A stretch of 64,000 nucleotides of DNA, from assembly GCA_030681795.1 (NCBI GenBank), contig JAUXRG010000067.1, positions 1 to 64,000 of the forward strand, given 5' to 3'. Every line of letters begins with the position of its first letter. The stretch's first letter is position 1. Both the position numbers and the translations under genes were made by a program. The DNA is from Rubrivivax sp. GTDB taxonomy: Bacteria > Pseudomonadota > Gammaproteobacteria > Burkholderiales > Burkholderiaceae_C. Below, in pieces: positions 61,820 through 64,000 of the stretch. Below the pieces are notes generated by a model. It was not told the origin of the DNA. It searched no databases and saw only the letters and a program-made list of their open reading frames with translations.

Positions 61820-64000
61820 TCAAGTCCGCGTTGCAGCGGCGCCCGAGACCTCGGCCGCATCGGCCACCGCCAGCGCCGTCATATTGACGATGCGCCGCAC
61901 CGTCGCCGAAGGCGTGAGGATGTGCACCGGCTGCGCCGCGCCGAGCAGGATCGGGCCCACCGTGACGCCATGCCCACCCGTGGCCTTGAGCACGTTGAAC
62001 AGGATATTGGCGGCGTCCAGGTTGGGCAGCACCAGCAAATTGGCCTCCCCGCTGAGCGTGGTCTCGGGCAGGTAGCCGCGGCGCACGCTTTCCGAGAGCG
62101 CGGCGTCGCCATGCATCTCGCCGTCGCATTCGATCTCGGGCGCCTGCGCGCGGAACAGCGCGTTCGCGGCGCGCATGCGCTGCGCCGAGGGCCGCGACGA
62201 CGAGCCGAAGATCGAGTGCGAGAGGAAGGCCACCTTGGGCGGCAGGCCGAAGCGCTGCACTTCCGCCGCCGCCATCTTCGCGATATCGGCCAGCTCCTGT
62301 GCGCTGGGCTCTTCGTTGACGAAGGTGTCGGCGATGAACAGCGTGTGCTGGTCGAGCATCAGCGCGTTCATCGCGGCCATGGTGCGCTCGCCCGGCTTGG
62401 CGCCGATGACCTGGCGCACGTGGTCGAGGTGCGCATCGAAGCGGCCGACCAGGCCGCAGATCAGCGCGTCGGCCTCGCCGCGGCGCAGCATCAGCGCGGA
62501 GATCAGCGTATTGGAACGCCGCACCGCGGCCTTGGCCACATCGGGCGTGACGCCCTCGCGCGCCATCAGGCTGCGGTAGAGCTCCCAATACTCGCGGAAG
62601 CGCGGGTCGTTCTCCGGGTCACAGATCTCGAAATCGCGCCCGACCTCCAGGCGCAGCCCGGCGCGCGCGATGCGCATCTTCACCACCTCGGGCCGTCCGA
62701 CCAGGATGGGCTTGGCCAGGCCTTCGTCGAGCACCACCTGCACGGCGCGCAGCACGCGCTCGTCTTCACCTTCGGCGTAGACCACGCGCGCCGGCCGCGC
62801 CTTGGCCGCGGCGAACACCGGGCGCATGAACATGCCCGTCTGGTAGACGAAACGGGTCAGGCTCTGGCGGTAGGCCTCGAGGTCGGCGATCGGCCTTGTC
62901 GCCACGCCGGACTCGGCCGCGGCCTTGGCCACGGCGGGGGCGATGCGCAGGATCAGCCGCACATCGAAGGGCGTAGGGATGATGTACTCGGGCCCGAAGG
63001 TGAGCTCCTTGCCCTGGTAGGCGGCGGCCACTTCGTCGCTGGCCTCGGCCTTGGCCAGGTCGGCGATCTCGCGCACGCAGGCCAGCTTCATGGCTTCGGT
63101 GATCTTGGTGGCGCCGCAATCCAGCGCGCCACGGAAGATATACGGGAAGCACAGGACGTTGTTGACCTGGTTGGGGTAGTCGCTGCGCCCGGTGGCGATG
63201 ATGCAATCGGGCCGCGCGGCCTTGGCCAGCTCGGGCCGGATCTCGGGCTCGGGGTTGGCCAGCGCCAGGATGATGGGCCGCACGGCCATGGTGGTGACCA
63301 TCTCGGCGCTCATCACCCCGGCGGTGGAGCAGCCGAGGAAAACGTCGGCGCCCTTGACCACGTCGGCCAGGTTGCGCGCGTCGGTGCGCTGGCAGTAGCG
63401 CTGCTTGGATTCGTCGAGCTTGCCGGGGCGGCCTTCGTAGATCACGCCCTTGCTGTCGCAGACGAAGACGTTCTCGCGCTTGACGCCCAGGCCCACCATC
63501 ACATCCAGGCAGGCGATGGCCGCCGCACCGGCACCGGAGACGGCCACCTTGACGTCGCCGATCTTCTTGCCCACCAGTTCCAGCCCGTTGAGCAGCGCCG
63601 CCGAACTGATGATGGCGGTGCCATGCTGGTCGTCGTGGAAGACCGGGATATTCATGCGCTCGCTGAGCTTCTTCTCGATATAGAAGCACTCGGGCGCCTT
63701 GATGTCCTCGAGGTTCACGCCGCCCAGCGTGGGCTCCAGCGCGGCGATGATCTCGATGAGCTTGTCGGGGTCATGCTCGGCCAGCTCGATGTCGAAGACG
63801 TCGACACCGGCGAATTTCTTGAACAGGCAGCCCTTGCCTTCCATCACCGGCTTGCCGGCCAGCGGGCCGATGTCGCCCAGGCCCAGGACGGCCGTGCCGT
63901 TGGTGACCACGCCCACCAGGTTGCCGCGGCTGGTGTATTCGGCCGCCAGCGTCGGGTCTTGCTGGATGGCCAGGCAGGCATAGGCCACACCGGGCGAGTA
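61820..64000 (-). CDS. maeB: NADP-malic enzyme fused to phosphotransacetylase-like domain (5' end beyond window)
   Basis: MaeB-type malic enzyme, oxidative decarboxylation of malate to pyruvate. The frame is open at base 64000, where the codons read [12 protein letters not shown], a conserved early motif, so only about the first 40-80 residues are missing. Malic enzyme part: [32 protein letters not shown] (metal site), the Rossmann loop [13 protein letters not shown] and ALANPEPEI. From about residue 410 of the visible part onward there is a phosphotransacetylase-like domain ([62 protein letters not shown]). That domain is thought to bind acetyl-CoA as a regulator rather than act as an enzyme. 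ppdK starts 145 bp downstream. Confidence 0.96.
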   Translation of the reverse strand, partial: YSPGVAYACLAIQQDPTLAAEYTSRGNLVGVVTNGTAVLGLGDIGPLAGKPVMEGKGCLFKKFAGVDVFDIELAEHDPDKLIEIIAALEPTLGGVNLEDIKAPECFYIEKKLSERMNIPVFHDDQHGTAIISSAALLNGLELVGKKIGDVKVAVSGAGAAAIACLDVMVGLGVKRENVFVCDSKGVIYEGRPGKLDESKQRYCQRTDARNLADVVKGADVFLGCSTAGVMSAEMVTTMAVRPIILALANPEPEIRPELAKAARPDCIIATGRSDYPNQVNNVLCFPYIFRGALDCGATKITEAMKLACVREIADLAKAEASDEVAAAYQGKELTFGPEYIIPTPFDVRLILRIAPAVAKAAAESGVATRPIADLEAYRQSLTRFVYQTGMFMRPVFAAAKARPARVVYAEGEDERVLRAVQVVLDEGLAKPILVGRPEVVKMRIARAGLRLEVGRDFEICDPENDPRFREYWELYRSLMAREGVTPDVAKAAVRRSNTLISALMLRRGEADALICGLVGRFDAHLDHVRQVIGAKPGERTMAAMNALMLDQHTLFIADTFVNEEPSAQELADIAKMAAAEVQRFGLPPKVAFLSHSIFGSSSRPSAQRMRAANALFRAQAPEIECDGEMHGDAALSESVRRGYLPETTLSGEANLLVLPNLDAANILFNVLKATGGHGVTVGPILLGAAQPVHILTPSATVRRIVNMTALAVADAAEVSGAAATRT

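Noticed and set aside
1-64000. tRNA or rRNA genes
   Set aside because: No cloverleaf-like or rRNA-like segments were recognised in the intergenic spaces, most of which are under 200 bp.

Overview
The window is a GC-rich, gene-dense chromosomal segment of a betaproteobacterium, most likely order Burkholderiales. The supporting features are the gpmA / rhodanese divergence, the yqgE-ruvX-pyrR-pyrB-pyrC' operon, a rubredoxin / pilGHIJ-chpA block divergent from thiD-hemL, the accB-accC-prmA order, and the fba-pyk-ppdK-maeB group. Genus cannot be fixed from the sequence alone. I found 49 protein-coding genes (two cut by the window edges). I saw no rRNA, tRNA, CRISPR array, transposase or prophage.

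Layout. 1-1293: rhodanese (cut at the left edge) divergent from gpmA. 1298-8164 (minus): an eight-gene, mostly overlapping operon yqgE-ruvX-pyrR-pyrB-pyrC'-plsC-prs paralogue-degenerate HD-GYP, linking pyrimidine synthesis, PRPP and phospholipid acylation. 8191-9681: photolyase. 9716-21179 (minus): rubredoxin followed by a Pil-Chp type IV pilus signalling operon (pilG, pilH, pilI, pilJ, a 2,077-residue ChpA) ending in a GGDEF diguanylate cyclase. 21341-25007: thiD-hemL-mpl (cofactor, heme, murein recycling). 25524-31737: a 1,939-residue hybrid histidine kinase with a FixL-like PAS domain, plus a stand-alone receiver. 31811-35446: a lipoprotein metalloprotease divergent from an SDR reductase. 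35558-43329 (minus): an envelope locus with a DUF4395 membrane protein, a secreted MBL-fold protein, an ATPase-permease fusion, a LolD-like ATPase, an FtsX/LolE-like permease, a LolA-like periplasmic protein and an outer-membrane barrel; a two-component system (43501-45278) lies divergent from it. 45357-51034: RNB ribonuclease, TonB, aroE, mtgA, a hypothetical and a TlpA thioredoxin in tight succession. 51331-56079: accB-accC-prmA, a zinc-ribbon DUF3426 protein and a PfkB kinase. 56115-64000 (minus): fba, pyk, ppdK, maeB, the lower glycolysis / PEP-pyruvate-malate node.

Two families of short dispersed repeats run through the window. Family A (G/C-rich double hairpins around a CCCCC-GGGGG core) occurs at 5511-5590, 6990-7056, 17083-17165, 35479-35557 and 53150-53230; two copies have become coding sequence inside pyrR and at the end of pyrB. 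Family B (about 60 bp, bounded by ATG-AGC-like ends) occurs as an in-frame tandem of 63-bp units in the linker of the ABC fusion (40370-40495) and singly just upstream of ppdK (61677-61735).

The best candidates for new biology are the 35.5-43.3 kb envelope transport locus with its adjacent two-component system, the giant kinase with a predicted heme PAS, and the tie between a non-catalytic HD-GYP protein and nucleotide / phospholipid genes. All function calls come from reading motifs and context; no database search was run.
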